A DNA stretch of 51,715 bases from Thermomucor indicae-seudaticae (Eukaryota; Mucoromycota; Mucoromycetes; Mucorales; Lichtheimiaceae): positions 1 through 51,715 of the forward strand of contig JSYX01000220.1 in NCBI GenBank assembly GCA_000787465.1, given 5' to 3'. Below, piece by piece: positions 22,895 through 34,815 of the stretch (position 1 is the stretch's first letter; the number at the start of each line of letters is the position of its first letter). The notes under the pieces are model-generated. The model searched no databases, was not told the DNA's origin, and saw nothing but the letters and a program-made list of their open reading frames with translations. The position numbers were made by a program, and so were the translations under genes.

Positions 22895-25800
22895 ATGGCA
22901 CAAAGTCATCGAAGAAAGCCTAGCACAATCGAGTCACCAAACAGATCGCCTGTATTGGAAGCACTTTACCAAGACCTTGATGCGTTTATTCACGAGCTGA
23001 CGGGAGATGGCGGTAGCAAGACTGAGCCTTTGGATACTTCTTTCCAGTTGGACGATGATGCTGCCAGTCATGACGACAGTGCAAAAGACTTGAAGGAGGT
23101 AAATAAGTGTGGAATGGGTGGGATATTAAAAAAGGAAAGAACCAGCATAAAGCGTCGCGAAAGAAACATCTATATAAGCACAGAGCTTGAATCAGAACCT
23201 TACGTATTACTAGGATTGCTTTCAAGAATCGTCCAACGAAGACCAGACGAGGGAATCATTGTGCCCTGGCGGTAGCGACGAAGAAGATGATTATTCGTCT
23301 GGATATTCACCACTCTTGGAGAATTACTCTGGAAGACCGTTCAGTGAGATTCTACCGAATACCAAAACAACTGTTGATGATGACGATGAAGAAGAAGAAG
23401 AAGAAGAAGAACACGGCAAAGTTCCTTCACCTCCATTCTCTCCATCGATGCTCAGCGTTGCTCAAGCATTGCCGCGTTCACCAACCAACAGCGTCAGGTC
23501 TGGAGGAGTGTATGCGACGACCACACGGTCGAGCTCCTTGGCGAACCAGCACCAATTGTCAGCCCCTACATCACCCCTGAACAGCATGGTCCAACCAAGT
23601 GTCCAACGATTATCACCCTTGGAGCGTAGCAGTCGGCCAGAGGAGGTACCCGGATTTCCGAATCATGCATTTATATCCGAACTGGGAGAGAAGTTTGTCT
23701 TGCAAGTCCGAGAACTCAACAAACGTCGACGCATGTTTTGCACAGTGGAATATCCGGCCAGCTTCACGGGTGAAGAAGCAGTGGTAAGATCGACATGGCA
23801 GGAAGCGGTTCATGAATTATGGATTTGACCCCGCGTCTAGCAAATGTTACAATCGATACTTCCAGGAGGAACCTCCCATGCAATTGCACTGCAAGTGGCT
23901 CGTGCATTTGTACGGACATCCCCTCCGCTTGTGAGTGCCATCTCATACTCGGAAAAGTCGCTCAAGCGGAACACTTTATACGAATCAGCCAAAGAAATAT
24001 ATACCCTAAATGGGGAAACAGCGGATCATTCACTACTCTTACCACAAGGTGTATTCACCCCTTTAACACCTTGCTATACCCAATTCTGTTTACCTGGTCA
24101 AGGAGGATGCTACGCGCCGTGCTGTCCGAATAGACTATTGGAGGCTGCATCAGAGGACGATAAAGCAGTAAGTATAGTAAAGCGACATGATGTTTCTTAT
24201 ATGAAGGGAAACATTAACATGTCTGTTTCTCCATGCAAGCCAAAGCGAAGCACTTCATTAGACCGACAGTCATCCTTAAAGTCCGGGAGCTCTTCTCACG
24301 ATACTGTAAGCTTCACGCAAAGCAAAAAACAACAATGGGAGCGAGATTTTTGATGCTTTATGTTTTAGACCTTCTCACGGTCATGGTCGGCTACTGTACC
24401 TCGCGAGGTATTACAGAACACCCCTGAGAGCGAAATCAAGCGGCAAGAGGCGATCCACGAGATTATTTATACAGAAGAGGATTACGTACGCGATCTGAGA
24501 CTGCTTGATGAGGTTAGGAACAGAAGTCTGTGGGGACTGTGTATGTGTGTGCACTTATGTATGTTTTCTTCTAGCTTTTTGCACAACCACTGCGGGCGGC
24601 TCAATGTCTGGATCCAGGGACGCGCGACGAGTTTTGTGATTACGTGTTCAACAATTACAAAGAGCTGTTGGATATACACTGCGAGCTTTGTCGCGAATTA
24701 CGGGACTATCAAAGCGAACGGCAATCGCGCGCGAACGGAGGAGGATTTATTGACAAAGTTGGCGATATTTTCCTCAAGCATCTACCGAAATTCATGGCCG
24801 CCTATTCACGGTACGGACCGCACGTTGTCCTTGCTGAATACGCCGTCAAAAAGGAGTCGAGCAAGAATATGCTTTTTCAGAATTTCATCCATGACACTGA
24901 AAAACAGGCCGAATGCCGCAAACTGCCCTTTCGCCACTTTCTCATTCTCCCGGTCACACGCTTGCAGCGATATCCGCTGCTGTTGGGCGCGATTTTGAAG
25001 AAGACGCCAGAAGATCACCCGGACAAGGAGTACCTTGAACGGTGCTCCGAGATACTTCGCCAAGTGGCACAGAGCATGGACGAAAAGACCGAGGAGACCA
25101 AGATGAGGCTGAGACTGTACGAGATCGACGATGCGATCCGGTACAAGCCAGGGGAAGAAGCGTCATATCAGATGCTTCAGCTGAGGGATCCATGCCGGCG
25201 TCTGCTTCACGAGGGCCCGCTGACTAGACGATCGCATATGGGTGTGGATACCATTGACCTGCATGTCTTTTTGTTTGACCATTTGTTCTTGATGACCAAA
25301 CCTAGAAAGGTAGCAGGAGGCAATGCGCTGGAGTATTACATTTCGAAGCGACCTATCCCACTGGAGCTTTTGCATGTGCCTGAGGCGACCGAGGGCTTTG
25401 CTGTCGGGATGCGTTCGATGTCCAGTACTTCTTCTACGACCGGGTATTCATCATCTTCGGCGGGAGCAGCGACGACAACAATCACAAACGGTCTCACGTC
25501 ACCCACACTTCATCTGGGTACTAGTAACAGCAGCGTCCCTTTTCTGGTCAACCACCTTGGTCGGAACGGGGGCGATTATCTGCTGTTTGCAGAAAATGCC
25601 GAGGTTCGATTAACATGGAAAGAAAAGATCGTCAAAGCCAAGGCGGCGTTGGAAGAATCACGGGAAGATCAACAGGTGTTTGTGATCCGTTCTCTGAGTG
25701 ATACTGCGTTTGCTGGTACAGGCGCACCAAGTGGCGCAACCCACCATGGCAAAGTGACATGCTCTATTCCGTTTGGTAAGGACTCGTAAGATGGAAGGCT

Positions 25801-26975
25801 GTAGTCTATGAGAACAAGTGGCATAACGTTTTTCTCTTGTTTTATTTAGAAGGTGCAAACGGGATTCGAATGATTGCTGTGGGGACCAATATGGGAGTCT
25901 ACGTTGGTGTGGAAGGCGATGCCAATAGTATTCGCCAAGTGCTCGCGCTTTCAGACGTTACGCAGATGGCAGTTCTTGAAGAACAGCACATTCTGGTGGT
26001 TCTTGCTGGTAATGTGTGTGGGGAGGGGGGAAGAAAGGAAGGAATCGTGTTCTGATATCCTCTCTCTCTAGATAAAACGTTATATGCTTACGCGTTACAA
26101 GCCATGGATCGATCCAATAACAATAGTAATAACCAAAAACAACAGACAGAATATCCGTTCCAAAAGATTGCCCAGCATATTTCGTATTTCCATGCGGGCG
26201 TGTGCAATAACCGAACGCTGGTGGTAGCCATGAAGCGGCGTGGGATGGATAGCCATTTCCGAGCCTACGAGCCAGTGTGTGGTGACTTGCGCGATCCGAA
26301 AAACGCCAAATTCCTGACGGTCAAGACTGGCCTATTCATGAGCAAACAGCCTCCCCCTTGGTTTAGGGTGTACAAGGAATTCTACATCGGTGCCGAATCG
26401 TTTGATGTGCACTTGTTGAAAGCGCGTGTGGTGGTTGTGTGCGTACGAGGGTTTGAAATTATTGACCCAGAACATTTGACCATGAACCGCAATCTGCCGG
26501 ATATGAGCAACTCGGATTTTAGTGTCATTCAGCAACGCGGGGACGATATACGACCGTTGGGCATGTTCCGGTGCGGAGGCAGATACTTGCTTTGTTACAA
26601 TGCTTTTGCTTTCTTGGTCGATAACCACGGTGGGCTTGTCAAGGGTTCTTGGATTGAATGGGAAGGGACTCCGCAGTCCGTCGCGTTTTGCTATCCATAT
26701 GTGATTGCGTTTGATCCAAGGTTTATTGAAGTGCGGCACGCTGAAACGGTAAGGAACCTTCATGACTCTTGTGATGCGGTGTCTTAATCAATACATGAAC
26801 GTAGGGTAAATTGATCCAAGTTCTGGCAGGAGAGCATATGCGGTGTCTGCAATTTACCACAAGTACATCCACTGGTCTATTCTCACCCGTTATTCATGGT
26901 TGCATGGCTCATCCCTTTAAACCCGGTTATCAATACGTATTTCAGCTCGTTGGCACATTCCGACCGCCTGCTTAA
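22895..26975 (+). CDS. Rho GEF of the Rom2 type (DEP-DH-PH-CNH)
   Basis: A guanine nucleotide exchange factor, in this family acting on Rho1 at the cell cortex in the wall integrity pathway. 1172 residues in nine exons: 22895-23098, 23214-23783, 23841-24167, 24240-24305, 24369-24512, 24575-25775, 25850-26008, 26072-26748, 26805-26975. The order is: an acidic, Ser-rich N-terminus with a Glu run (about 23383-23410); a DEP-like domain at about 224-360, closing with GVFTPLTPCYTQFC and CCPNR; a DH domain at about 408-616 (RQEAIHEIIYTEEDYVRDL; LPVTRLQRYPLLL is the classic DH helix); a PH domain at about 640-820 with a Ser/Thr/Ala-rich insert; and a CNH domain at about 838-1160 (GTNMGVYVG, DKTLYAYAL, WIEWEGTPQSVAF, IAFDPRFIEVRH). 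The start at 22895 (MAQSHRR) was preferred to one in the same frame at 22838. It ends tail to tail with a paralogue (27195-31608). Confidence 0.92.
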
Positions 26976-27194
26976 AAAACATATATACAACGCACACACA
27001 CTTTCTGTTTGCATTATCATATTTATCGTACTACATTTATCCCCCCGTAATGTTCATCGTTAATACACGCAATCTGGCCCACTTTTGTACATTTTGATGC
27101 TGCATAAAAAGACAAAGTGATGATGTAGGCTTTTTTATTCATTGCAGGGTATGCACTAGGTACAAAATGACAAAAAGATGAGGAGGGAAATAAA
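26976..27194. terminator. shared 3' region of the two RhoGEF genes
   Basis: 219 bp between the two convergent stop codons. It is AT-rich with several polyadenylation-like strings, such as cataaaaa near 27104. On the minus strand the text at 27130-27195 is rich in aataa-like runs. Both transcripts must end here or overlap. Confidence 0.45.
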
Positions 27195-30100
27195 TTACTG
27201 TAACCGTATCAGTTCAAACACTAGTTCGGTTCCAAGAACAGGATCGTCCATGGCACAGTATATTTTATCCATGGAGTCCGGTTGAAGGCATCTCACGTTT
27301 TTGCCTGGAATAACTTGGACTAGGTCACCCTAATAAGAAGCAAGTCATATAAGTTGATCATAGCCACACAGCCGACTATTAACAATCTTCCTACCGTGTC
27401 CATATGACGGACTTCGATAAAAGTTGGATCAAAAGCAACAATGTAAGGCACGCTAAGGGCAAACGCAGTTGGCTGGCCTTCCCACTGAATCATCCAATCA
27501 GGTCTCGATCGCCTTCCTTTCTTGTCAATATAAAATGCCATTTCTTGATTGAAAAACAATCGATCAGCATACCTGGAAAGTGAAGAGGAGATAAAGGGAC
27601 TATTCACTTACCGTCATAGCATAGTAGAATATCACCGTTTGGATGCCGGAACATGGATATCGGTCGAAGATTTTCACGTTGCAGTATGGCGTGGTGACTT
27701 CCGTCATTCGGATCCAATACGCCTGTATGGATTGCCACGCATGGTGAGTTTAAGACCTCCTTGCCCTAATCCATGTAGAAGGACTTACTTTGCACTTCTG
27801 TGGATGCCAGGTCCACCATCTGAAAACCTTTTGGACTTCCAACACAGATAATGTTTCTAAAGTATTGGATCGAAAGGGCTTCTCCTGGTAGGTACAAGTC
27901 CTTATACACCTTTAAGCCTTCTCCAGATCCGCGCATAAAGCGGCCCAGTTTCGAACGGTTCTTCTTTTCAGTACTGACATGGGGTTCCAATGCTCGAATG
28001 GTGGAGGATATCGTGTTGCAACGCACAAAGCAAACTAGCGTCTTTTCACCGGGTGTACCTTTCAAGATGGTGCCCACCTTGAAGAACGAAACATGGCTGC
28101 TTAATTTCCTGCCGCGCTTTGCAATGTCGTCGGCAAGCAGGCTGTCGAGCGAATAAGTGTACAGGGTTTTGTCGGATAGGACCAGGATCAAACCAAACCG
28201 CTCCAAGACATCAATTTGAGAAACCTTATCCATGGGCAGCAATCGTACAAGCTGCTCGTTGTCGCCTGGCTTCTTGAGATAGACGCCTTGATCGCTGCCC
28301 AAAACCACGGATTGTCCTTTGATTCATTTCGCTATTTAGTTCCATTTTGCTCTCGAACTGTTCACTTTTCTTTTTTGCCCTCCCATCATCATACCATAGC
28401 TGGCCGCGCAATTGACCCGGTTGACAGAGTTAAAGAACTTGGCCGTAATCATTTTGATGTCAAACACCTTCTGCTTCTCCATCAAAGCCTGCCTCTGACC
28501 CTGAATCTTATCGATCCACTGTCGCCTGCTCGCTAGCGTTGTCGCATAGAGTGTGATGGGATGTGCGCCGCGTCTGCCGAGATAATTAAATGTTATCGGG
28601 TAGCCTTTACTTCCATTAGAATTGGCGTTGCTTGCAGCAGCCGCAATGGCGTCAATATTGTTGAGCGACGTGACTGAACTGGAGGCACTTGGCCGGCCAT
28701 AGGGTAATATGGAGCTGGTACGTCTATGTTGCTGGTCAGGCAGAGATAGCGACAGCAGCGCCAAAGGAATCGGCTAGAGATAGTTTTTCCTATTATTAAC
28801 CTTGTTAACTCGACATATTCCATTTTCCATGAACTTACCTTTTTGTAAATCTTATATCTTTCAACGTTATGAATGAATTTCGGTTTAATTATTAGCAGAC
28901 AGTGATCAAGCAAAAAGACTTGCACATCGGCAGACTCTGATGATCCTGATGCTTTCTTCTTGAGTGATCCTTTGATGATGAGCTTGCGTTCTTCTGCGTC
29001 GAGGTGAAGATTCTGCAATTCTGATTATGAACGACCCGCTTAACCTGGTCCACAAAAGAAACAAATCTTTACCGTAAACATTTCGTCCATGGATTCTCCG
29101 GGCGTCTTGAGATACAGTTTCTCGGACAGTAGCTGCAAGTTGAAGCGACTTTCCATCTTGCCCGTCTCGTGGTTCACGTCGCTCAGGAACTCGGCAATGA
29201 CATTCATCGCCTTTGGAATATACTCCTGATCCGGATGACCAGGCGGCGTATGCTTCAGAATTTCTCGAAGTAGCAGGTTGTATCGTCCCAACCGCGTTGT
29301 AGGTTTGGTCAGATACCCATTGAGTTCCAGCTTACGGGATTGTGGTAGCCGCTCGGTTGTCTACGGGCATTGATAGACAAGAAGAAAGCCGCTCAGCAAC
29401 AAAGCATAATAACCAGTTAGCTAGCAGTTACTACCTCGACAAAACGTGCAAATTCTGGATTTGCCGATTTTTCAGCCTCAAACACATATTTGCCGACCAT
29501 CTGATGTGCACCGTATTGCACAAAGGGGCTGAATAATGCAACATGTTGTAACATGATGTCACCAATATAGTCGACCACAGGATTGACCTTTTGCCGTGCT
29601 TCAAAAGCCGCAGCCAATTGAGCATTGACATCTCGAACTTCCATTATATTGTGAAAAACGTCGTCGATAAATTGTCGTCGTCGCTCGGCAGGAATAATCT
29701 CGCTTTCCATGAGTGGCTCTATCCAATACTGCAGAGAGGAGGGCACTTCTGATCAGCCGGCCTGACCGCTTGTTCTTCCTACAGATGCGGCCTTTTCTTA
29801 CCTTTTGGACATAGGTCAGATCATTGACAAAGTCTCTTTCGGTATAGATTAGCTCGAAAATGTTTTCTTGACGCTTTCTTTCGTTATTGTCGAGTTTGCT
29901 GGCGACTTCTTTTGGAACGGTTCGGATCCACAGGCGATCGTCCTGCATTAACAAATGAGAAACTGAGTATTTATATAATAGATACACATGTGTGTCTGTA
30001 TATAAGGTGTTGGCGTAAGCATACCTTATCAGTCAACGATAATCGGCTACTAGATCGATGCAAGCCCTTTTGCTTCGTTTGCTACGATACACACAATACG

Positions 30101-31608
30101 ACTATTCAGTTTTTTCTATATACTTGCATTGGCCAAACAACTGGCGCTTGTATTAAGGGACGGGATTGGCTAGCTAACCTGTTCAAGTCTTCTCGGACAA
30201 AAGACGCTGTAACACAGTTTCTCGCGGGTACAGGTCGGCGAATAACAGTCCGTAAGAAGCGTAAAGACACCATTGGGCAAGCTACCGTCTTCTGTCTTTT
30301 CAGCACGTCCCATGAAAGTCATGACCGACTTTTCGTCTTCCTCGTCTTCATAATCATCATGTGCGTTGTTGTTGGAAAGACCAGCAGCAGCTTGGGGTGC
30401 ATGAATGCGTTCTCTAAACTGATAAAGCTCATTTACGGAATCGCGAAGCCTGTGCTCATAATTGACGTCGTGAAAGAACTTTTGAGCGTCGAGAGCACGA
30501 CCCAACAAGATCGCGAGATTACGATCGTTGGTTTTGATGATGCCTGCGAGTTTATCCACAGCGTGTTTTCCATCGAAGGCATCCTTGTATTCAATACTAT
30601 CCTTGATTTTCGTTTCCACTATCACGCGATCACGGAACGCTTCGGCTACCTTGGAAAGCAGTGCAGGATATACAGCTGTATTATTATTAGTAGGTTGATG
30701 TTGTCTGAGCACCTTTTTCTGTTCGCTTGCAGCAACAGGTGGCTCGTTACTGTGCGAAAACGATTGGCCTCTTGATCGCAAGACCTTGCGCGGTGTGACA
30801 GGCATATTGAGCATACTTTCTGCTGAACGTCGTAAAGGTGTTGAGAAGGTAGAAGAGGGATGATCTTGGCCCGTTCGTAGCTGTAAACCTAATGCATACA
30901 TTGTCATTCATGCGATTCATGCCTAGCTTGTCTTTCACTCTCTCTTAATGTACCATCCCGCCCCGAATACCTACTACTACCACTTCGTGACATGGCTGAG
31001 ATGCGCGCTCGCATAGGTGCTGTCGTTTTAGATAGTTTGGATAGCAGACTAGCTGCACTTTTGCTTTTCGACCGCTTCAAGCCGCCGTGTGGATGATGAT
31101 CATCGTCTTCCAGAATAATTTTTGGCTCTGAACCGGTCTTGGAACGGAAAAGGGTATTATGTCGAGATACTAGTGCTTGCTGCTTTTTGTTATCCATAGT
31201 CATGGTACTTGAAATAGATTGCGTGTCGTCTGTCCCGAACACTTCGGTTCGCAACGATAATATTGATCCAACGTCGCTGCTCATGAAGCTATGCATACTC
31301 TTTGGTGAATCAAGTGGGTCCTTGAGCGGAGCATAATATGAAGTCATTGGCCAGCCCTTTTGGCCACTCTTGTTTTCCTCCTCATCGTCGTCGTCATCAT
31401 CTTCATCGTCCAGAATCCTCAGCGAATCATTTCTCTCTTGGGCTTGATAATATCGCTGGCGAATGGTTGCTGACGGTGTCAATGTTACTATAGGCTTGCT
31501 CTTTTCCGTACCATCTGCAGAATCAGTTTTTGTGCTGAGAGAGTCAGAAGTGTACGGGATCGCGTTGTTCGTAGTGCCAGGTTCAACAATGGGGCTCTTG
31601 GAAAGCAT
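27195..31608 (-). CDS. Rho GEF of the Rom2 type (DEP-DH-PH-CNH), paralogue of the upstream gene
   Basis: A probable Rho1 GEF of 1187 residues in eleven exons: 31608-30954, 30888-30179, 29942-29802, 29728-29435, 29360-29073, 29012-28839, 28773-28395, 28316-27789, 27722-27612, 27543-27395, 27329-27195. The order is: a low-complexity Ser-rich N-terminus with an acidic run (ILDDEDDDDDDEEE); DEP at about 295-455 (NGVFTLLTDCYSPTC, CYSVFCPRRLEQ); DH at about 465-660 (RQENIFELIYTERDFVNDL); PH at about 680-870; CNH at about 880-1185 (SVVLGSDQGVYLK, DKTLYTYSL, DEMAFYIDKKGRRSRPDW, IVAFDPTFIEVRHMDT). Three introns sit at the same place and phase as in the neighbouring RhoGEF: after DL-x4 of the DH start, at the CNH start, and after IEVRH-x2-T. 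Intron 2 (30178-29943, 236 nt) is long for this locus. Confidence 0.92.
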
Positions 31609-32126
31609 GATTGCGGGTCATCAAAAATGTGAGGTGGCGATTACGGAAAGAGCGCTTTACTGCGAACACTGCAAGATAAGGAGAGAGTGACCGAAAAAGA
31701 GAGAGAGAAAAGAGGCGTTTGGGGGAGAGGAGGGAAAGGGGGGAACAGGAAATGAATAAATAAAAAGTGAAAGAAGGGTGTGAGTGACCAGAGAGAGAGG
31801 TTCTGGCCTCATCCATGAAAAGAGGCCGCACACTTGGTATGGCATTTGAGCGCACGTTGCTTTGACCGAAAAAAGCAAGTTGCCCAATTTGTCGCGCAGG
31901 AAACCCCGTATTAAACAGACACGCGATCCTCTGCCCAATTCCCTTCAAGCTGCCCGGGTAAATCTATTTCCATGGTGCCCTTTGTATGCATTATTGTCAA
32001 GAAGGGATTGACTTGCCAGTTTTACCTACGTGATTATTAACCACGCTTATTTTTCCGGGCACGCCGAATGGCTGCTAGATTGCAAATAACTTTGAAATAA
32101 ATTGGATTAAACTCATTTTTCTGTCG
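31609..32126. promoter_or_regulatory. intergenic, promoter and leader of RhoGEF 2
   Basis: About 520 bp. The part next to the RhoGEF ATG (31610-31800) is strongly pyrimidine-rich on the coding strand (ctctctctttctctct-like), as often seen in fungal promoters or leaders. No other gene was recognised. Confidence 0.45.
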
Positions 32127-32291
32127 CTATTTGGATTGCTTGTGCGCCTCTACAGTATCTTCACGCGCTTTGCGGGATTGTCCCTTGCCCTGGATGCGTT
32201 TATCACTCCGACCGCCATAGAAACTTAATAAGGCAGCCACAGCTCGCTTTTCCTGTTCGCTAAGTGCACGCATTGATTTACCACAAGGCAT
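32127..32291 (-). CDS. small basic protein of unknown function (54 aa)
   Basis: An uninterrupted 54-codon frame from ATG at 32291 to TAG at 32129-32127, starting MPCGKSMRALSEQEK and containing AALLSFYGGRSDKRIQGKG. It is helical at first, then basic and hydrophilic, with no membrane segment or signal. The start could instead be the second Met (residue 7), or the first residues could belong to an upstream exon. It is divergently arranged with the gene at 32383, with 91 bp between the ATGs, so both may share a promoter. I do not recognise the family. Support is the protein-like composition and context only. Confidence 0.45.
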   Translation of the reverse strand: MPCGKSMRALSEQEKRAVAALLSFYGGRSDKRIQGKGQSRKAREDTVEAHKQSK

Positions 32292-32382
32292 ACAAAAAGG
32301 CGGCAATGACGCGGTCTCTCCGACAGCCGATCACAGCATAACGACAAAATTTCTATAAAAGGCACAACCACAGACCTCTTTC
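32292..32382. promoter_or_regulatory. short bidirectional intergenic region
   Basis: 91 bp between the divergent start codons of two small genes. It contains tataaaagg at about 32354, oriented for the plus-strand gene and about 29 bp upstream of its ATG. Confidence 0.4.
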
Positions 32383-32803
32383 ATGAACTGGACTGGTGGC
32401 CAACGGTAAGTTTCTTTTTTGTGAAACCTCAACTGTTTTTATTTATGGCCTTCCTCTGACCAATGTGAATCATTGGTAGTATTCAAAATACCTTTTCTCG
32501 AAAACGATCCTCTGCTCTGGAAAAATCTTGCAAAGCAAGATTGAAACGATTGCGCCTCGGTATTCTAATTGTGTAAACAGTAATGTCCCGTCCTAGTACC
32601 ATCGGGCTCACACCGTCCATGCAGAGCTAGCTCGCAACAGATGGGCAACTGATGCGGATACGCCACGTCTGCATTCCAGAAACGCAAAACCTACAGAACT
32701 TTGGGACGCTCCATTTAATATTAGCTACAATATGCAAATGCAAAAACAGCTTTCCATGTTTTCGAAAGCAAGGACTTGGCCGAGGAAAAAGAAGATCAAA
32801 TAG
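32383..32803 (+). CDS. small basic protein beginning MNWTGG (93 aa), function unknown
   Basis: A three-exon model: 32383-32405, 32480-32559, 32625-32803, with introns of 74 and 65 nt whose GT..AG ends keep the frame. The protein starts MNWTGGQR, continues as a highly basic stretch (FSRKRSSALEKSCKARLKRL), then RWATDADTPRLHSRN and a C-terminal NMQMQKQLSMFSKARTWPRK, ending in a Lys cluster. Fungal genomes have other small predicted proteins with an MNWTGG start, which supports this ATG, but I know no function. The basic composition suggests nucleic acid binding or a nuclear location. The weakest point is the second intron acceptor at 32624; nearer AGs give frames with stops or very short introns. 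Confidence 0.6.
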
Positions 32804-32950
32804 TTACGTGCAATATAAATTAGAGAAGACGATATATTAGGGCTACAAGTCCAGAAGAAATAATATATACATGGTGCATACAGAAGGGTTATCGCTACCA
32901 GCCAGTGGCGTTGGATAATATGTGGTGAAGCGGGAGGGGTATTCGTTCAA

Positions 32951-34433
32951 TTACAACTTAGTTTCTTGTCGATGGCCGGACGTGTCTAGATAGGCAGGTC
33001 AGTCATTTAGTCGAGCTTATTGGGCTGTATATAAAGTGTATCAACTTACCGAGCCATGAGCGCATTCTATTTAGAGCAGATATTGATCCAGGAGACGGGC
33101 TGGCGTCAGCTGAGTTATTGACCACGCTGTTGGATGAAGTGGCATCGGAAGCATTCATACTTGTTGCGCCACGTCGCTCCATCATGATGAAATGCATCTG
33201 CATGCGCATCCCATGGCATACAGCCCGCAGGCTTTGCAACTCCTCTTGAAGCCTAAAAGTTTCAGACATCATGGCAACGTTCTGCTTTAGTTCTAGCGAC
33301 GCCAGACTTGCTGATAGATTTTCGACCTCTCCTTTAAGTCTTTGGGTTTCCAACAGTATCGACTCAGCCGGTGACAGACTAACACCACGGGCTTCTTCGG
33401 GGAGGTTACGTTCCGTTGTGAAATGTGAAGGAAATAGTAATGCAAGTTGGTCGGACAGTGTCTGAATCTGCTGGCGCAATTCGCTTTGTTCGTACTTTAG
33501 CTGCTCATTTTCCTTACGGATACTTTGAAGCTCATCTCGCAATGATCGTTCCCGCTGTTGTTGCTGCGCGAGATAATCCTTGATAGCTTCATAAGGGCAA
33601 TGACGAATGTGATCCTGCTCCAGTTGTTGCCTTTCCCCTTTCCACTGACAGCCAAAATCGGCGTGTGTACATGAAACAGGGTGTCGTGGGCACGTTAAAA
33701 GATGCGCCGTGTGCTCAGAGCGGGACCGAGATGTCTCACAATGTGGGCACTGAATGACTTCAGCGGGGCAAAGCCGATGATGGTCCTGGACAAAATCAAG
33801 AAAGACTGTATGTAAGCATCCTTCTTCGATGACGAGAGCTGCGTTTTCTTTGTCCTGTTTACCTCAAGCTCGAATGCCCGTATCTTTCTTTTACACATCT
33901 TGCATTCAACGTGTCGGTATTTACATGTGGCTATATGCGTTACGAGGTCCTTTTTCAAAACGAGAGCCTTGCACTCGTTCATATTGCATGGTGCAAAAGT
34001 GAACAGGCAATCGTTTTTTACATGACTCTCCATAAATTGCCGTTGACCGACGTAACCACAACCATGTTCTGAGCGAGGACAACGTGCACTAAGTTCATTG
34101 ACCATGTTGCTGATGATCTTAACGGCCGGCTTTATGTCCTTGAGAGTAAAAGCAGAACGATCGACCGGACATACAGAGGACGCCTCATGAGCCTGGTAAA
34201 TACATGTCTCACAGTACGTATGCCTATAACGCTTAACGTTTAACTTTCTTTCCCAGCACACTCAAGACAAAACAGCAAAACTCAAGATTTTCTTACCCGC
34301 AAGGCAAAACTACGGGCTCCACAAAAGGCGCTTGGCATATGCAGCATATAAGGTTGGAGTTTATCGTTTCAACGTAATTAAGAGAACGTAAATCGAGAAG
34401 TTCTTCAGTGTCTGTATTCGTCTGCTGCGACAT
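32951..34433 (-). CDS. RING plus TRAF-type zinc finger protein with coiled coil
   Basis: A likely E3 ubiquitin ligase of 422 residues in four exons: 34433-34297, 34223-33863, 33785-33050, 32985-32951. The N-terminal RING (about residues 31-72) reads CCICQAPFVEPVVLPCGHTY, then CETCIYQ and CPVDR. It is followed by TRAF-type zinc fingers (about 90-225): CPRSEHGCGYVGQRQFMESH, CPNMNEC-like repeats (CNMNECKALVLKKDLVTH), CKYRHVECKMCKR, CPHCETSRSRSEHTAH, CTHADFGCQWKGERQQLEQD. A long coiled coil (about 228-345, QQQQRERSLRDELQSIRKEN) and a Ser/Asn-rich tail end the protein. The architecture resembles TRAF and LNX-type ligases without the MATH domain. No membrane segment was seen, and the substrate is unknown. 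Confidence 0.88.
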
Positions 34434-34815
34434 TGCACCCGACAACATCAAAAGAGAACGAGTATCTCACATGCATGACAAAACACGCCTCTCTTTTTCC
34501 GGATTTCCTTCAGACTCAGATGTCTATTTTGGGAAAGCCTAACAAAATGACCAGCTGGCATGTGATCGAACTCGAACAAGAAAAGGAGCATGTTACTGTA
34601 AAAAAGACTTCATCATGTGAAAGACGTGTCGACTTAATGGTTGCACCTCCTTTATCGAAAGGAATTGTCATAATGGTTAAGTGGGTCGAGCGGTTTGAAA
34701 CTGGTTATTGAACGATCTCTCCTCAAGCATTGTTAGTTTGCAATGATGCGTAATGAATGTTATTATCCGCAGCGGGTAGGGTATATATTCGTCGTAAAAG
34801 GAAAGGGATTATAAA
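34434..34815. other. intergenic between DAD3-like gene and RING protein gene
   Basis: About 380 bp, upstream of the RING protein gene and downstream of the DAD3-like gene. A 92-codon plus-strand frame (34433-34711) lacks any recognisable family and overlaps the likely promoter, so I do not call it. Confidence 0.35.

Noticed and set aside
29912..30775. 287-codon plus-strand ORF
   Set aside because: It is antisense to the DEP exon of RhoGEF 2 and has no family resemblance, so it is a shadow frame.
30904..31608. Two separate genes for the N-terminal and DEP parts of RhoGEF 2
   Set aside because: A 65-nt intron (30953-30889) joins the frames exactly, and the DEP-DH-PH-CNH order then matches the neighbouring paralogue.
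34433..34711. 92-codon plus-strand ORF as a gene
   Set aside because: It begins inside the complement of the RING protein start codon and overlaps its promoter, with no family match.
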